Source: Tetragonia tetragonoides
Lineage: Eukaryota > Streptophyta > Magnoliopsida > Caryophyllales > Aizoaceae
DNA length: 64,000 nt
Direction of reading: 5' to 3'
NCBI GenBank assembly: GCA_038025085.1
Contig: CM076154.1
Coordinates: forward strand, 33,782,501 to 33,846,500
The position numbers were made by a program, and so were the translations under genes. The notes under the pieces were generated by a model that was not told the origin of the DNA, did not search any database, and saw only the letters and a program-made list of their open reading frames with translations. This document shows, in pieces, positions 47,843-61,869 of the stretch (the stretch's first letter is position 1; each line of letters begins with the position of its first letter).

Positions 47843-48346
47843 TATTTTTTTTAAGCAAATGTTATATCAGATTAACTCATAAAAAAATTGGATGACTATT
47901 TTGAAATATCAAAAATTTGTTTAAGACCGTGTTACTATAACTTTTGGTGAAACAAATGTCACTTTTAAGTACCATAAGAGTCACTGTTCATAATAAGTGA
48001 TTTTTTTTTTTATTTTTTAAGTAAGTGTTATGTCCGATCAACTCATAAAAATGGGATCGCTATTTTAAAATATCAAAAATTTGTTTAAGACGGTGTTACC
48101 GTAAGTTTTGGTGAAACAACGGTCACTTTCAAGTACCATAAGAGTCACTGTTCATAGTAAGTGACCCCTACATTACTAAATATTAACCCCCACCCATTTT
48201 TCTATGAGTTGATCTCACCAGTCACCCCAAAAGTTGCTATTAGAAATTAGAAATATAAGGTCATATATTATGAACCGTGACTCTTCTTCCACTAAAAAGT
48301 AACACTCGTCTTACCAAAAGTTACGATAAGACCGTCTTAAACGAGT
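47843..48346. repeat. fold-back element with tandem arm duplication
   Basis: Two direct copies of about 155 bp (47843-48000, 48011-48165) share TTTGTTTAAGACSGTGTTAC and ACCATAAGAGTCACTGTTCA. An inverted copy of the same arm lies at 48269-48345 (CGATAAGACCGTCTTAAACG). The arrangement arm-arm-loop-inverted arm suggests a palindromic MITE with one arm duplicated. Non-coding. Confidence 0.75.
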
Positions 48347-48680
48347 TTTTGTGTTTTTTATTATTAAGTTTGGGACCAGGTTATGAAAGAATCAAGAGTG
48401 TCTTGTATTGCCACAAAGGTGTGCTATGTATAGTGGCTTAATAGTTGAGCACAAATAAGTCTCGTATAAGAATGTTTCTCGGTGAAATGAGGTAACTTTT
48501 ATAAATAGTAAGGGTGATTTTTTATTTACATGTCATTTTTATTTTTCATAAAATTCCTATCGTTCTACCGTGGGATGGTCTTGTACCACTATTTGTGATT
48601 AGTTTTTTGCATCAAAGCTTCTTGACACTATGATAACATTAATACTGTAATAGTGATCCATGCAAAATTCTGAAGTGAAT

Positions 48681-48985
48681 AGTGGTTGTTTGGTTGACAT
48701 CCAAAAATATAGGAAGTATAAGTTTCTAGAAGGTAGAAAATATTGAGTTGTTTGGTTGACAAAAAGTGCAAGAGTTGTACTTCATTTATAGTTCAACTTC
48801 CCACAAAACGATAAAATGGGAGAGATGACTTAGTTGTGTCCCCCTAGGTAAGTGTAACTTTGTGTAGAAGTTATTTCCTATATTCAACCAAACAACATTC
48901 AACATTTTCTAAGAAGTTTAATCCTAAAAATTGCAAATTCATAAGAATTGTTGCTACCCACATTGAATTGAACCAAACAACTACT
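48681..48985. mobile_element. MITE with 15-bp inverted ends
   Basis: Left end AGTGGTTGTTTGGTT; right end, reversed, AGTAGTTGTTTGGTT (one mismatch). About 305 bp, non-coding. Flanking target duplication not resolved. Shares its left end and interior with 19802-19990. Confidence 0.7.
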
Positions 48986-49092
48986 TAAAAGTGTAAGAAT
49001 TATCCTTATGAAGCTAGTACTCCATATTTATGGTAAGAGAAGCAAAGAAAGAGATTAGAGTAGGAAAAGATATTGACAAACTTTTCCTTTTT

Positions 49093-49244
49093 CATATTTG
49101 CTAAATACTACCTAAAAAATTACTAAATGTCACCAAAATCGTCCAATCTCGTCAAATTTACCCATTTCATTTATCCCCTCGTTGCTCCCTCTCGCTCCTC
49201 TAACTTAACCTAGATTAGATGAATAAGCAAAAAAAAAGTTAACC

Positions 49245-49276
<32 letters not shown>

Positions 49277-50232
49277 GCCTCCTTCTCTCCATCACTACCA
49301 CCGCGCCTCTCCATCACCACCACCGCCCATGTTGAGGTCTGTTCTCAAGTTACGTAAATATAGTGGCAAATTTCTATCACCCAGGTACAAATTTCCTTCC
49401 CCTTCCTAATAATTTCATTGAATTTATGTTTCAATTTGTGAAAATCCTTAACTTTCTATCTTTTAAATGAATTCTCAAATGGTAAATAAGAAGCAATTTA
49501 GTGACTTAGGGTTTTGAACTAGCTCCTTAAATCTGCAGCCCAAGATTATGCCAACTTTGGCTTAGAATTTGAAGAATGGGGTGTGCCGATTTAGAATCAA
49601 CACCAGACCATCTTCTTGCCGATGAAGACATGGAAGAACGGGAGCATGCCGAGTTAGAGGCAACACCAGACTATCAAATTGTTGACGAAGATAACGAAAA
49701 ACAAAGGATGAGTTCGCCGAACATTCAATTTCGAGATAATGAATAAGCTTCATGAGGAATTTCTGAAGCTTTTGAACTAGTTTCGTGAGACTCTCATGAC
49801 ACTCGCTGATTTACTTCATGCGAGTCTGACAAAGCTTATTGATTTATTTCATGCGAGTCTGATGAAGCTCGTTTAATCTGTAAAAACTTTTTTGCGGTAG
49901 TTAATACTAAACACGACCACGAAAGAGAGTATAATACCTTCAATTCATCAGCAAAAATATTGTCACTATCATCCATCATATCGCCAATGAAATTTTTTTA
50001 CTATCATCAATCATCAAATTGTATTCAATATGTTGCATCCAATAAAACAAAGATTGGTTTTTATTTATTTATAATTTTTGAGTGTATTGAGAAGTTTCAA
50101 CTAAAGAAGTGGTGAAAAGAGTGAAAAAAAGGTCACTCTAGCTTTCATAATATATGTTAGGGTTGTTTTGGGAAACCTAGGATAAATAATGGTGACGTTT
50201 AGTAATTTAGTGACTGCGTTTAGCACCGCCCT
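49093..50232 (+). mobile_element. candidate Mutator-like element with small open frames
   Basis: The left end (TTGCTAAATACTACC, then AATTACTAAATGTCACC) and the reversed right end (GTGCTAAACGCAGTCAC, then AATTACTAAACGTCACC) form imperfect inverted repeats of about 40 bp, a Mutator-like feature. Inside, a possible exon starts at 49329 (MLRSVLKLRKYSG, ending at CAG|GTACAA near 49384), and a 56-codon plus-strand frame at 49575-49745 (MGCADLESTPDHLL) contains two copies of a LEATPDY..DED-type unit. No target duplication could be confirmed, nor any transposase catalytic core. It may be a non-autonomous element or one carrying gene fragments. Confidence 0.45.
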
Positions 50233-50237
50233 TGTTT

Positions 50238-50345
50238 TTTTAGCATTTCGGTTGGGTTTTGAAAAGAAAGCTAAAAAGGAGATATAGATTGGAGGAGATT
50301 TATAATTGACGTCTTTTTAATTAATAGCTTGAATTAATTGTGAGG
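50238..50345 (-). repeat. diverged second copy of the RING1 promoter segment
   Basis: Aligns by eye with 47722-47830: CGGTTGGGTTTTG, then GAAGCT/GAAAGCT, GGAG, AGATTGG.GGAGATTTATA and GACGT/GGCGT, about 70% similar and including the TATA box. The DNA between the copies is repeat-derived. Confidence 0.6.
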
Positions 50346-53075
<2,730 letters not shown>

Positions 53076-53472
53076 TGATACCCCGATAATTTCTATATTT
53101 ATAAAAAGGATTTTCATATAATTTATCGTAATTATATCACGATTATTTGAATTACTAATTATGGATGGATAATTCCCATAATTAATGTTAAAGTCCTAAT
53201 AATAAATATTAAGGATTTTAATTATTCAAATATTTGTGGGGAGTTATTATTTAAATCATTTGAATTATTTGTGTGGGAGATTTCAAAATAAAAATCTGAT
53301 TTGGAGTGGAGTGAATTGTGCATAATTGATTTAGTGCAATCAATTAGTATTAAGTGAGGAGTGATATGAGGAGTGAATCAAGCTTGACCAATTTTGACCA
53401 AGGGTCAATATATAGGAGAGTCAAAACTGAGTCAAAGACCCACTCACTCTCTCTCCCTCTCACTCTCACAGT

Positions 53473-53557
<85 letters not shown>

Positions 53558-54800
53558 CCCCTCCCTCCCCTTGCTGCTGCAGTGTCGCCACCATCACCAC
53601 CGTGAAGGTGCGTCGCTGGCGAGGTGGGCCTAGCCCCACTACCGCTCGCTCTCTCTCTCTCTTCTCTCCTCTCTCTCTCTCTCTCACAATCTCTCTATTT
53701 CCCCTGTTTTTCTGGTTGCACTGATGAACGTCGAACCACCACCTACTGGTAGGCCATGGTGGGTCGGTGGTCGACTAGGCAAAGGCGGCGGCGCTAAGCT
53801 GCCAGTCAGCGTGTTTTCTCTCTCCTCTATTTTCGCACTTCTCTCTCTCTCTCCCTCCTCTCTGTTTCGCCCGTGACCCCGAAACACCGCCCCAACCGCT
53901 GCCTTGTGGCCGGTCATGGTAGGGTGAGTCCAGGAATGCGCAAGGGTGGCGGAGCCTTGACCGCCACCGCTCTCTTTCTCTCTTTCGGTCTCTTTCTCTC
54001 TCGTTACTCTATTTCTCTCTCCTATGATTTGCACAACCAACACCACCACCCGCACCGCCATGGCCGGTGGGTGGTGTTTGGTGTTTGTCGGACAATGAGC
54101 CCCCTTGTGGGTGGCCGTGGTCGCGTCATTTGGAGGGAATCAATTTTCGACGTTTTTGAGTGTTCTTGACAATTTCAGAATTAGTTATTTATTTTCAGAT
54201 TCAATTTTCGAATTTCAGTGAATTTGATTTTGTGTTTTAATTGTTTATAAAGTTTTACAAATCTGATTGTCGAAATTCAAAAGTTTATTTCGACTGGAAA
54301 AATGCAAGGCATTTAATAAAATTTATCAGATCAGAGTTTAGAATTCATTTGCACTTTCAATTCCGTGTCTGATTGTGTTTTTAATTAAGAACCGGAGATC
54401 GTTCATAGTCCCGTCAATAGTGAACATTCCAGACAGAATCTCGGAGCGTAATTCAGTGGTAAGATAACGAGCCTACCTTCTTCCTATCTCAAAACAAAAT
54501 ATTTTGATGTGGTATGTGCTTAAATGACAATGTATGATTAATTATGGAAAACATGTTGAATTACTCTAATTATGTCCTTAAGTATAATTATTATAGCATG
54601 TTTTCATTATAGCATGGTTTTAGATTTGAATTATATTGTGATATGAGAACTAAATGTTGATTGGACTATTTATGGCAATAGAATGTATAATGGCTTATGT
54701 CAAGCTAAATTGAATTAATTGCCTTATTTTGAATCATAGTTGAATATGTTTTCTAATTGGAATGTGAGTTATGCTAGAAGCATTTTAGAAACCTGACTAG
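53076..54800 (+). repeat. gypsy-type LTR or LTR fragment
   Basis: Starts TGATACCCCGATAATTTC straight after copy A. A TATA-like AATATATAGGAG lies at 53407-53418, followed by a pyrimidine-rich, then GC-rich stretch, the usual layout of long gypsy LTRs. The right border is set only by the start of copy B; no paired LTR or target duplication was found. Confidence 0.5.
53475..53556. repeat. (CT)n microsatellite
   Basis: About 80 bp of CT repeat within the LTR-like sequence. Ser/Leu-rich frames over it are artefacts. Confidence 0.95.
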
Positions 54801-54802
54801 GA

Positions 54803-56303
54803 TACCCCGCATATTTGCAATATTCCATTATATTCAATAATGTGATTATTTGATTTGGAATATGCATTCTTGAGCCTCTCTAAGGGACCATGGCGGATTG
54901 TAAACTTGTACTTGACTTCTTCTACCGGAGCCCACTTCGTCTCGTGCTTTCATGTGGCGCGGTCGGGACCGATTGGGGCAATCAGCTTGGACCGGTAGAA
55001 ACCTTTGTTGAAAAGCACAGTAAGGGAAAGTTTGTCCATTGACTCATTGTATTGGCGATGTTCTTCACCAAATAATAGTCCAAGATTGTTGGGTGCCATG
55101 TCATTAGCCCAATATTTAGTGGATTGGTCCTACTTGGGAGGTGGTGGTGCCTATTCATTCATAGCGAAATAGTCTCGGAATTCCTAAAAGCCTGGAACCA
55201 TAATTCCATTGGTTGTGTATGGTTCAGGAAATCCATAAATAGGGGTATGGATCACCTTCTTGGAGAAATTGTCCATTGAAGGCAAGAGGATAAGGACCCA
55301 TGTCGTCTAGATTAGGTTTATTAGCAGTACGGGCTCTCTTCCTAGCTATTTTCTTGGATGTATAGGCTCGAAGCTCTTGCCTAGTGGGCTTGTAGCCTAG
55401 CCCAAATAGATCATTATTGATCTTAGTGTTCCAGTAAGGTTGGGTCAACTTGGGATGAGAGACAAAAGTTGTGCCTGAAAAGTAATCTTGCTTTCTCAAT
55501 AAGGTTTATATCAAGCACGGGCTCTATGACTATTATGAATGCTATCTTTTCAAAACCCCACAGTTCTGAATCTTTCTCATTGTGCTCTATCTTTAAGATT
55601 GGATCCTTTTCCACCTGGGCTATCACGGTGTCAACGCAAACTTCTAGAGTGGATCCTATTAGAGATAGCTTCACCTTTCGATGAAGGGTTGAGGCCACAG
55701 CATTGAGCCTATGTAGCCAAAGCCTTCCTAAAAGCAGGTTGAAGGTGGCCGGAATGTCTATGACATGGAACTGGACCATTTTCTCTATAGGTCTAATGTT
55801 AATATTCATGGAGAATGTGCCTATAACGTTTCGCTTAGAATTGTCATAAGACCTTAGCCCTTGTGCGGAGTGCACGAGGTTGTTGTAGTCAATTTTGAGG
55901 TGTTCAGTGGTCCTCATAGGCATACACTTAGAGCGGAGCCATTGTCAACAAAAGTTATGGGGACTTGCCTTTGTTAAAAAAAAAATTACGGTTAAGTATA
56001 GAGCTTTGTCGTGATAAATGCCTTCGGATGGAAGGTCCTTATCAGAAAAGGTGATAGGCTTGGAGGATTTTCCCTTCACAAGGAGGTTGACCACATCCTC
56101 GGGAGTAGCATTTGGAGAGATGGTGGTCGCATTCAGTGCTTCTATCTAGCACGACCCTTCTATTGGTGATAGAAGTGGTCAACAATTGCAAAATAGATAT
56201 ATCAACTTTTGTCCTTTGCAGTTGTGCACCTAAGTATGTTGGTTCCATCACCTTCTTTAGTTTCCTCCTTTTGAGTCGGGTCCCTATTGGGGATTTGCAC
56301 GGG
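54803..56303 (-). mobile_element. Tat/Ogre-type gypsy protease region, copy B
   Basis: Minus-strand coding remnants continue from the gag part beyond the solo LTR. The retropepsin region shows ITFVDNGSAL (near 55925-55955; DNGS is the form I recall for this lineage), then KMVQFHVIDIPATFNLLLGR and WLHRLNAVASTLHRKVKL (55790-55670), then KPTRQELRAY (near 55400). RT is not reached; the element is cut at 54803, where an LTR-derived 75-bp piece is joined. Frameshifts and stops are present. Confidence 0.8.
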
Positions 56304-56308
56304 CTCTA

Positions 56309-57953
56309 TGATAGGCTCGCAAGTGCACGGGAATATCGTCGTAATAAAATATAGTATCCATAGGGAGCTTTTGATTACAAATACTAAGGTTTCTTAAATT
56401 TAACAAGCTAAGCAATCAATAGCAAATTTTTGGTGATTTTAACAAAGAAATAAATCGATAATCATAATGTGGAAATAAAAATACTAAAGAACCTAGGGTT
56501 GATTTCACTCAATTAAAATACTTGATGCGGATAAATAAACTTTAACTAGCGTGTCATGTGGAATGCTGCAAGTACGAACAAAGAACCTAAAACCTTCTCT
56601 CGCTGAATTAAAGGCGAAACTCAATATAAAACTCAACTACATATTCTCATGGAGTCAAGCCAATATCAAGAACATGAAGAACACAATTCTATCCTAAAAG
56701 CCCCAAGTAATTCTAACCTACTCTCGTAGTTAGGCAAACTTGATGAAAGATTGAGTTCGGGTAATCAAGATTCTTCTCTCGAATTTAAATTAATCACCAA
56801 CCATAAACAATAAGCAAACAATCAATCATTGTGCAACATTCTAACGATATGCTAGTTTACAATTATCTAATTAAACATCAAGCTACATCAACCCTAGATA
56901 AAGGAGGAATTAGCAACTCATAATATTCAAGAACAATAAGCAAACATAGAAAACTAAATTAAACGTGATTATACTAGAATTCAACAACAATATCAAGACC
57001 AATCATAAACTAAAGTAAAATTAATCTAAAAGAAATAAAGAGGTGGGAAAGAGAAAGTAGGGATTAGATATACCCAAAAGTGCTTCAATGGAGTATAACT
57101 AAGAACATGCACAAAGCTTGAAATAATGACTTCAATCTCCAAATTGCATAAATAAACTAGTGTTTGATTCTAATCTATGAAAGCATAAAAGTGTTTCTAA
57201 ACTATGAGAGAGATATGGGGTGATGAGAGATGAGTTCTCTCTCCTTTTATAACCCCCCAAATGAATGTAGACGGATTAGGGTGAAAAGCCATTGGAATGG
57301 CAAAGATCACAACTTGCATTCTCGATTTCCGGCAGCTTGCATGGTCGTGCGGAATTTGTGAAGGAAAGTTGCATGGTCGTGCAACCCTTTTTGGGCTCAC
57401 TGACTTACTTGCATGGTCATCAGAGGCGTATCTAGTATTGGGCACCAGGGTCCCGGGCATCCAGATTTTTCGAAAAATTTTGCTAAAATACCCTACTTTT
57501 GGGAATGTTTTTGAAAATTGTTACTAAAATACCCTAACGACTTAGTTTTGGCACCCTTATTAATTAATAATTTAGTTTTGGCATCCATATTATTAATTTT
57601 CTAGATCCGCCACTGATGGTCATGCAAGGTTTAGCCTACAAATTCGCATGGTCATGCAAGTGCAATTTCGCCTAGAACTTTGTTTTTGCACTTTTTTTTA
57701 TTGCTTGGGTTTCTCTAAGACATGTTCCTTGACTTCTTATTTGACGAGTGCGACTCGAATCATCTCCAAAGTCTCTACCAAGCCTTAGGGTCTCAAAATA
57801 TCCTACAAACACATCAAAACACAAATATACTCCAAGTAGTCATCCTTATCAAAATAATTATAAAATCTCATAAAGAAACAATATAATTATCATGAAACCA
57901 ATCAAATGAGCGCGTTTATCACATGGAAAATAGCTCTAATTACGCACTCATCA
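56309..57953 (-). mobile_element. solo LTR inserted in the gypsy gag-pol region
   Basis: Begins TGATAGGCTCGCAAGTGCAC and ends CGCACTCATCA, with an exact 5-bp duplication CTCTA on both sides (56304-56308, 57954-57958). Removing the LTR and one duplication joins the host coding frame without a stop, which fixes the borders. On the minus strand it reads TGATGAGTGCG to GAGCCTATCA. It carries a nested hAT MITE. No internal element sequence remains. Confidence 0.88.
57421..57615. mobile_element. non-autonomous hAT element (MITE) nested in the solo LTR
   Basis: 195 bp with ends CAGAGGCGTATCTAG and (reversed) CAGTGGCGGATCTAG, flanked by an exact 8-bp duplication ATGGTCAT (57413-57420, 57616-57623). 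The CAGTGGCGGA terminus is a common plant hAT end. Confidence 0.88.
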
Positions 57954-57958
57954 CTCTA

Positions 57959-58444
57959 CGGGTTGGATTTGAGATGGATCCATGTAGATATTTTTGGGCC
58001 TAAATTGGCGACCGGACCTTGTAAGGTAGTTCAAGGCCTTATCATCTTCATCCTTCTCATCATCAGAAATGTCGTACCATGCTTTGCCATTGGCTATATC
58101 ATGGACCTGAGGAGTTAGTACATCTTCCGGATCGATATAGTGCCCATTGTCCTCTTCATCGCTATCCCAATGACCACAAACGTCTAGCGTGGACTTTGTG
58201 CTTGGGTAAGGTGGTATCGCTTCTCCAACTGGAGTTATCAAATAGGAGGAATCGAACCCTTCCTCTAGGTCAATGGCAAAGGAGTTTCCAAGTGGATTTG
58301 TATTGTTGTTAGGTGGTGGTGCGTCTTTAGGCAATGGTATGGTGCCATTGTCGAACAAGTCTTGAATTTTCTCTTTGAGAGTGAAGCATTTTTCAGTGTC
58401 GTGCCTACGACCTCTATGATATTTGCAAAATGCGGACTCTTCCG
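57959..58444 (-). pseudogene. gypsy gag, C-terminal part with zinc knuckle
   Basis: Reads ESAFCKYHRGRRHDTEKC, a zinc-knuckle-like CX2HX4HX4C typical of Tat/Ogre gag, then LKEKIQDLFDNGTIPLP, an acidic stretch (DISDDEKDEDDKALNYLTRS) and GRQFRPKNI. Open to the solo LTR at 57958. Confidence 0.8.
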
Positions 58445-59705
58445 CACTACAAAGAAAACGCTCGTTTGCTACCGAATTTAGCGACCGATGTAACATCGGT
58501 CGCAAGTCTTAAGAATTAGCGATCGATTTGGAGTTCGGTGGCTAAAGCGCGACTTCTAGTTTGCGGAAATGAATAATCGTTTTTGTCCTTTCTGTTTTTT
58601 GTGTTAAAAACCCTACCTATATTATTGTCTCTTTCCTTAACCCACAACCCCTGACCACTCTCTCTCCTCTTTTCTCCTTTCCTCTACCTTGTCTTCTCCG
58701 CCTACTCTTCATCTCCAAACTTCCAGCTTTCTCTCTCTCTTCTTCTCCACCATCCACCTCTCTCTCTCCTTCTCGTCTCTCTTCATCTCCACCACCCACC
58801 TCTCTCTCCTTCTCGTCTCTCTTCATCTCTTCTTGCCTCTTATCTCCACCTCGTCTCAACCTCCAAATTAAATCTTCTATCTTCGTCTCGTCTGAACCTC
58901 TGTTCTTTCATTTTCATTTGGTTGAATAAGATGACGATGTCGACCATCTCGAGATCCTCATGGTCTAGAGCGAGTTCTGTTATGGTCAGATGCCCAGATC
59001 GAGGCGAACCAATTTTGAGGGTGTCTAGATCGTTCTTTTGTTGATGGAGTTTGGTTTCTAGATCGAAGAACAAAAAGCTCAAGATTAGTAAGGATTTTCA
59101 TTATTATTTTTTTTAAAATTTTTGCTAGTTGTGATTTTGTAAACAACACTAGATCTAGGTCAAATTTTTAGTTTTCCCAAAACTGTTGTAATTTTATGTT
59201 CATGAGAGCAAGGTTCATTTTTTAGCTTGGTTATTTGGAGTAATTTAGATGTATTTGTTTAATTTTTAGAAACTTGTATGTTCTGGGTTCTTATATATTT
59301 TTTTTCTTTGTATAATTATGGCTATCAATAAAACACCTTTTGGATTTTGTGTGTGTTTGTGTTTGTTTCTGTGTTCTGGGTTCCTTTTTCAATTGAAAAC
59401 AAGCGTTTGGAAGAAGTTGTCTTTTAATGTTTTCTGTTATAGAAAAAAAAAAAAAAGGTTTCAGGCTAGTTTCGTAATATTACGATTACGAGCTAGTGTG
59501 GAAATAATTTTTTTTTACTAAAAATGTATTTCGCGACCGACGCTTTCGGTCGCTAATTTTTAGCGGTTGATTTTGCGACCGAAAATAATTTAACCACCAG
59601 GTTTTAGCGACCAACGAAAATCGGTCGCTAACCTCATTTTGCGACCGATTTGAGCCCATTTGCGACCGATTGTGTCGGTAGCAAAACGACTATTTTTTTT
59701 TAGTG
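58445..59705. mobile_element. non-autonomous CACTA element inside gag
   Basis: Starts CACTACAAAGAAAACG and ends TTTTTTTTTAGTG, the CACTA superfamily termini. Both ends hold many GCGACCGA/TCGGTCGC subterminal motifs (about 58480-58560 and 59530-59690). The interior has a CT-rich stretch and no transposase. Removing exactly this segment rejoins the gag frame (TVLT next to EESAFC). A 3-bp target duplication is not seen (CCG left, TCA right). Confidence 0.88.
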
Positions 59706-60100
59706 TCAGTACGGTGATCTTTTTTTTGGCGGGCGGATCAGGAGTAAGCCCAATAGGGTGTAAGTAGTCTCCCTTGACCATCTTGTCCAAAACTTTGACA
59801 TAAGGCATCCCAAGTGGGGTAAACCTTCTTGGACACCTATCAATAATGACGCTCACCTCATTTCCTCTACTAATGGAGGTATATTGGTGTTAGCGTACTT
59901 CTTGTCTTTGTTGCTACTTGTGTTGTTATTGTACGTGACCTTGTTCTTTCTCTTTTGGAGTTGACATCTTCAATAGCCATGCCTACTTTAGTTAGTTGGG
60001 CATAAGTGGAACGCACAAGCACACAAAAGAGAAACTTGCCTAAAACTAGACTCAAAATCCTAAGGGGGGGATCTAGTCCTAATATTCTATGGAAACATAT
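59706..60100 (-). pseudogene. gypsy gag, middle part
   Basis: Minus-strand remnants RSTYAQLTKVGMAIEDVN and, in another frame, RCPRRFTPLGMPYVKVLDKM then GLTPDPPAKKKITVL, leading into the zinc-knuckle part beyond the CACTA insertion. The N-terminal gag domain is lost or unrecognisable. Confidence 0.7.
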
Positions 60101-60556
60101 CACATAGAAAGGAAGCAATCAATCACAATATTGCAAGTAAATCAATTAGCACCTTGATATGGACCATGAGACTAAATGCAATGGTTGACACAATTATATG
60201 GTTTAGATATGCTAACCCACGACCGAATGCATTTCGTAATCTATGGGATGTATAGTAAAACTAAACGTACCATTTCACATGTCTCAAAATGGGAACATGT
60301 AAGTGCCATGGGATGGAACACGACTATGTGCAAGGCAATTCGGACCTAGTGGGTCACTAACCAAGTCATAGACAATGCTCCAGAGGTAGATCCTATAATG
60401 GTGTGGAGATGTCTTTCGATATCTTGCGAAGATAACGCATGCACGTGGATGATATGAATGCAAAGAGATAAAAAATAAACACATACGGTAAATAAACCAA
60501 ATAGCTAAAATAAATAATTGACATGCATAAGTTTTCAAATTACACCCTCTTACAAT
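60101..60556 (-). other. leader region of the Tat/Ogre-type element
   Basis: Sequence between the PBS and gag remnants. No clear coding similarity. Confidence 0.5.
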
Positions 60557-60576
60557 GTCCCCAGTGAAGTCGCCAC
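60557..60576 (-). promoter_or_regulatory. primer binding site region of the Tat/Ogre-type element
   Basis: GTGGCGACTTCACTGGGGAC on the minus strand, immediately after the LTR end TTCTTACA. The TGGCGACTCC.CTGGGGA form is the one I associate with Tat/Ogre elements. Confidence 0.7.
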
Positions 60577-61762
60577 TGTAAGAACCCTCGCCTTTCGGCG
60601 CCAATTACGAGTTTTTTTTATCGCTTTTTGATTGGGATTAATGGCTTCTTAAATAATACGTCATATGCAATATAATTAAATTGTGATGGGGAAATAATAA
60701 GCAAGCAATGATGTCGCCACCAATTTTTAAGGAAACAATTGAAAACCATCAAAAAGTGCACCCAACTCCTAGTGGGAATTGACTCATACTCAAAGGGGGC
60801 CAAAGATTGAGTTCGGGGGTGTGGGTACAAAAAAGATAAAACGAATCCTATCTAAATCGCCCGAATTAAAGTTTCTACTAAGTTTATTCATGTCAAATAT
60901 TTATTTAAACTATATGGTTCCACATAAATCCGGTCGTCCAAAGTCCTAAAATTAACTAGGCGGGTTAAAGACAACCAATTTATCTACCGTTATCACTTTG
61001 CATAATATATATCCAACTTGCATGCAATTAATCTATTTAAGCACAAACCAATAGATAAGAGCAATAAATAGATACGCTCCAACCTACCATACTTGCTAAA
61101 CGCGTCAAGCATTGCATATGCACATCAACAAATTTGTTAGTAACTTCAATGGAACCACAATGCAAAAATACTAATTATATGCTAAAATAAACCTAAAGGG
61201 TCACTATATGCTAAATTAATATAAAAGATGCAAACTTTAATTAAACTAACATGCATGAATAATTAATAAAGATCAAAACATGCATAATAATTCAACCATA
61301 ATAAAAAAAAAATAGGTAAAACATGATTCAAATAACAAAAGAGAATTGAAATAAATAATTTAGGCCCTCAGGATGGTTAACCTAGAGTGACATTCTATTC
61401 GAACGGGATTACTAGAATTGCACTTTGCTCTTTGATCTTGGGTGCTAGATTGAATGCAATGGGTTGCTTGAGTCTTCAAATTCAGAATTCTCTATGATTT
61501 TGACTTTTGTGCTCAGTAAATTACGAAATTTTCCTTGAGCGGATCCGGGGGTCGGGATCAAGCAGTTTTGACCCAAATCTTCAAGACATGACATCTTTTA
61601 TTCCGGGAACCTGATTGAGACAAGGTAAAAGGCGTTGAGGTTTCAAGGAATTGGTCTTGACTTTCGAGTAATGTCATTTTCTACTTACGTCCAAATTAAT
61701 CCATTACCATCATTATTTTGCTTTGCGATGTCAGGGAATGAGAACCGGTTAGGGTGTCTACA
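60577..61762 (-). repeat. 5' LTR of the Tat/Ogre-type element
   Basis: 1186 bp; minus strand TGTAGACACCCTAACC to GGGTTCTTACA. Followed by the PBS. The matching 3' LTR is not in the window in this orientation. Confidence 0.78.
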
Positions 61763-61786
61763 CTAACCTTTATAAATACCCATTGA

Positions 61787-61833
61787 TGTGTGTGTGTGTG
61801 TGTGTGTGTGTGTTGTGTGTGTGTGTGTGTGTG

Positions 61834-61868
<35 letters not shown>
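61787..61868. repeat. (TG)n microsatellite
   Basis: About 80 bp of TG repeat with three TTG interruptions, next to an LTR start. Confidence 0.95.

Positions 61869-61869
<1 letters not shown>

Noticed and set aside
47559..47882. Plus-strand frame opposite RING1 exon 1
   Set aside because: Shadow of the antisense coding strand plus low-complexity T-rich promoter sequence.
53354..53687. Ser-Leu repeat frames on both strands
   Set aside because: They come from the (CT)n microsatellite.
55925..55955. DNGS instead of DTGS in the gypsy protease as an inactivating mutation
   Set aside because: As I recall, DNGSAL is the normal wording in Tat/Ogre-type proteases, so it is not by itself a lesion.
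58617..58871. Arg/Glu-rich frame within the CACTA element
   Set aside because: Caused by CT/GA-rich composition; no transposase motif.
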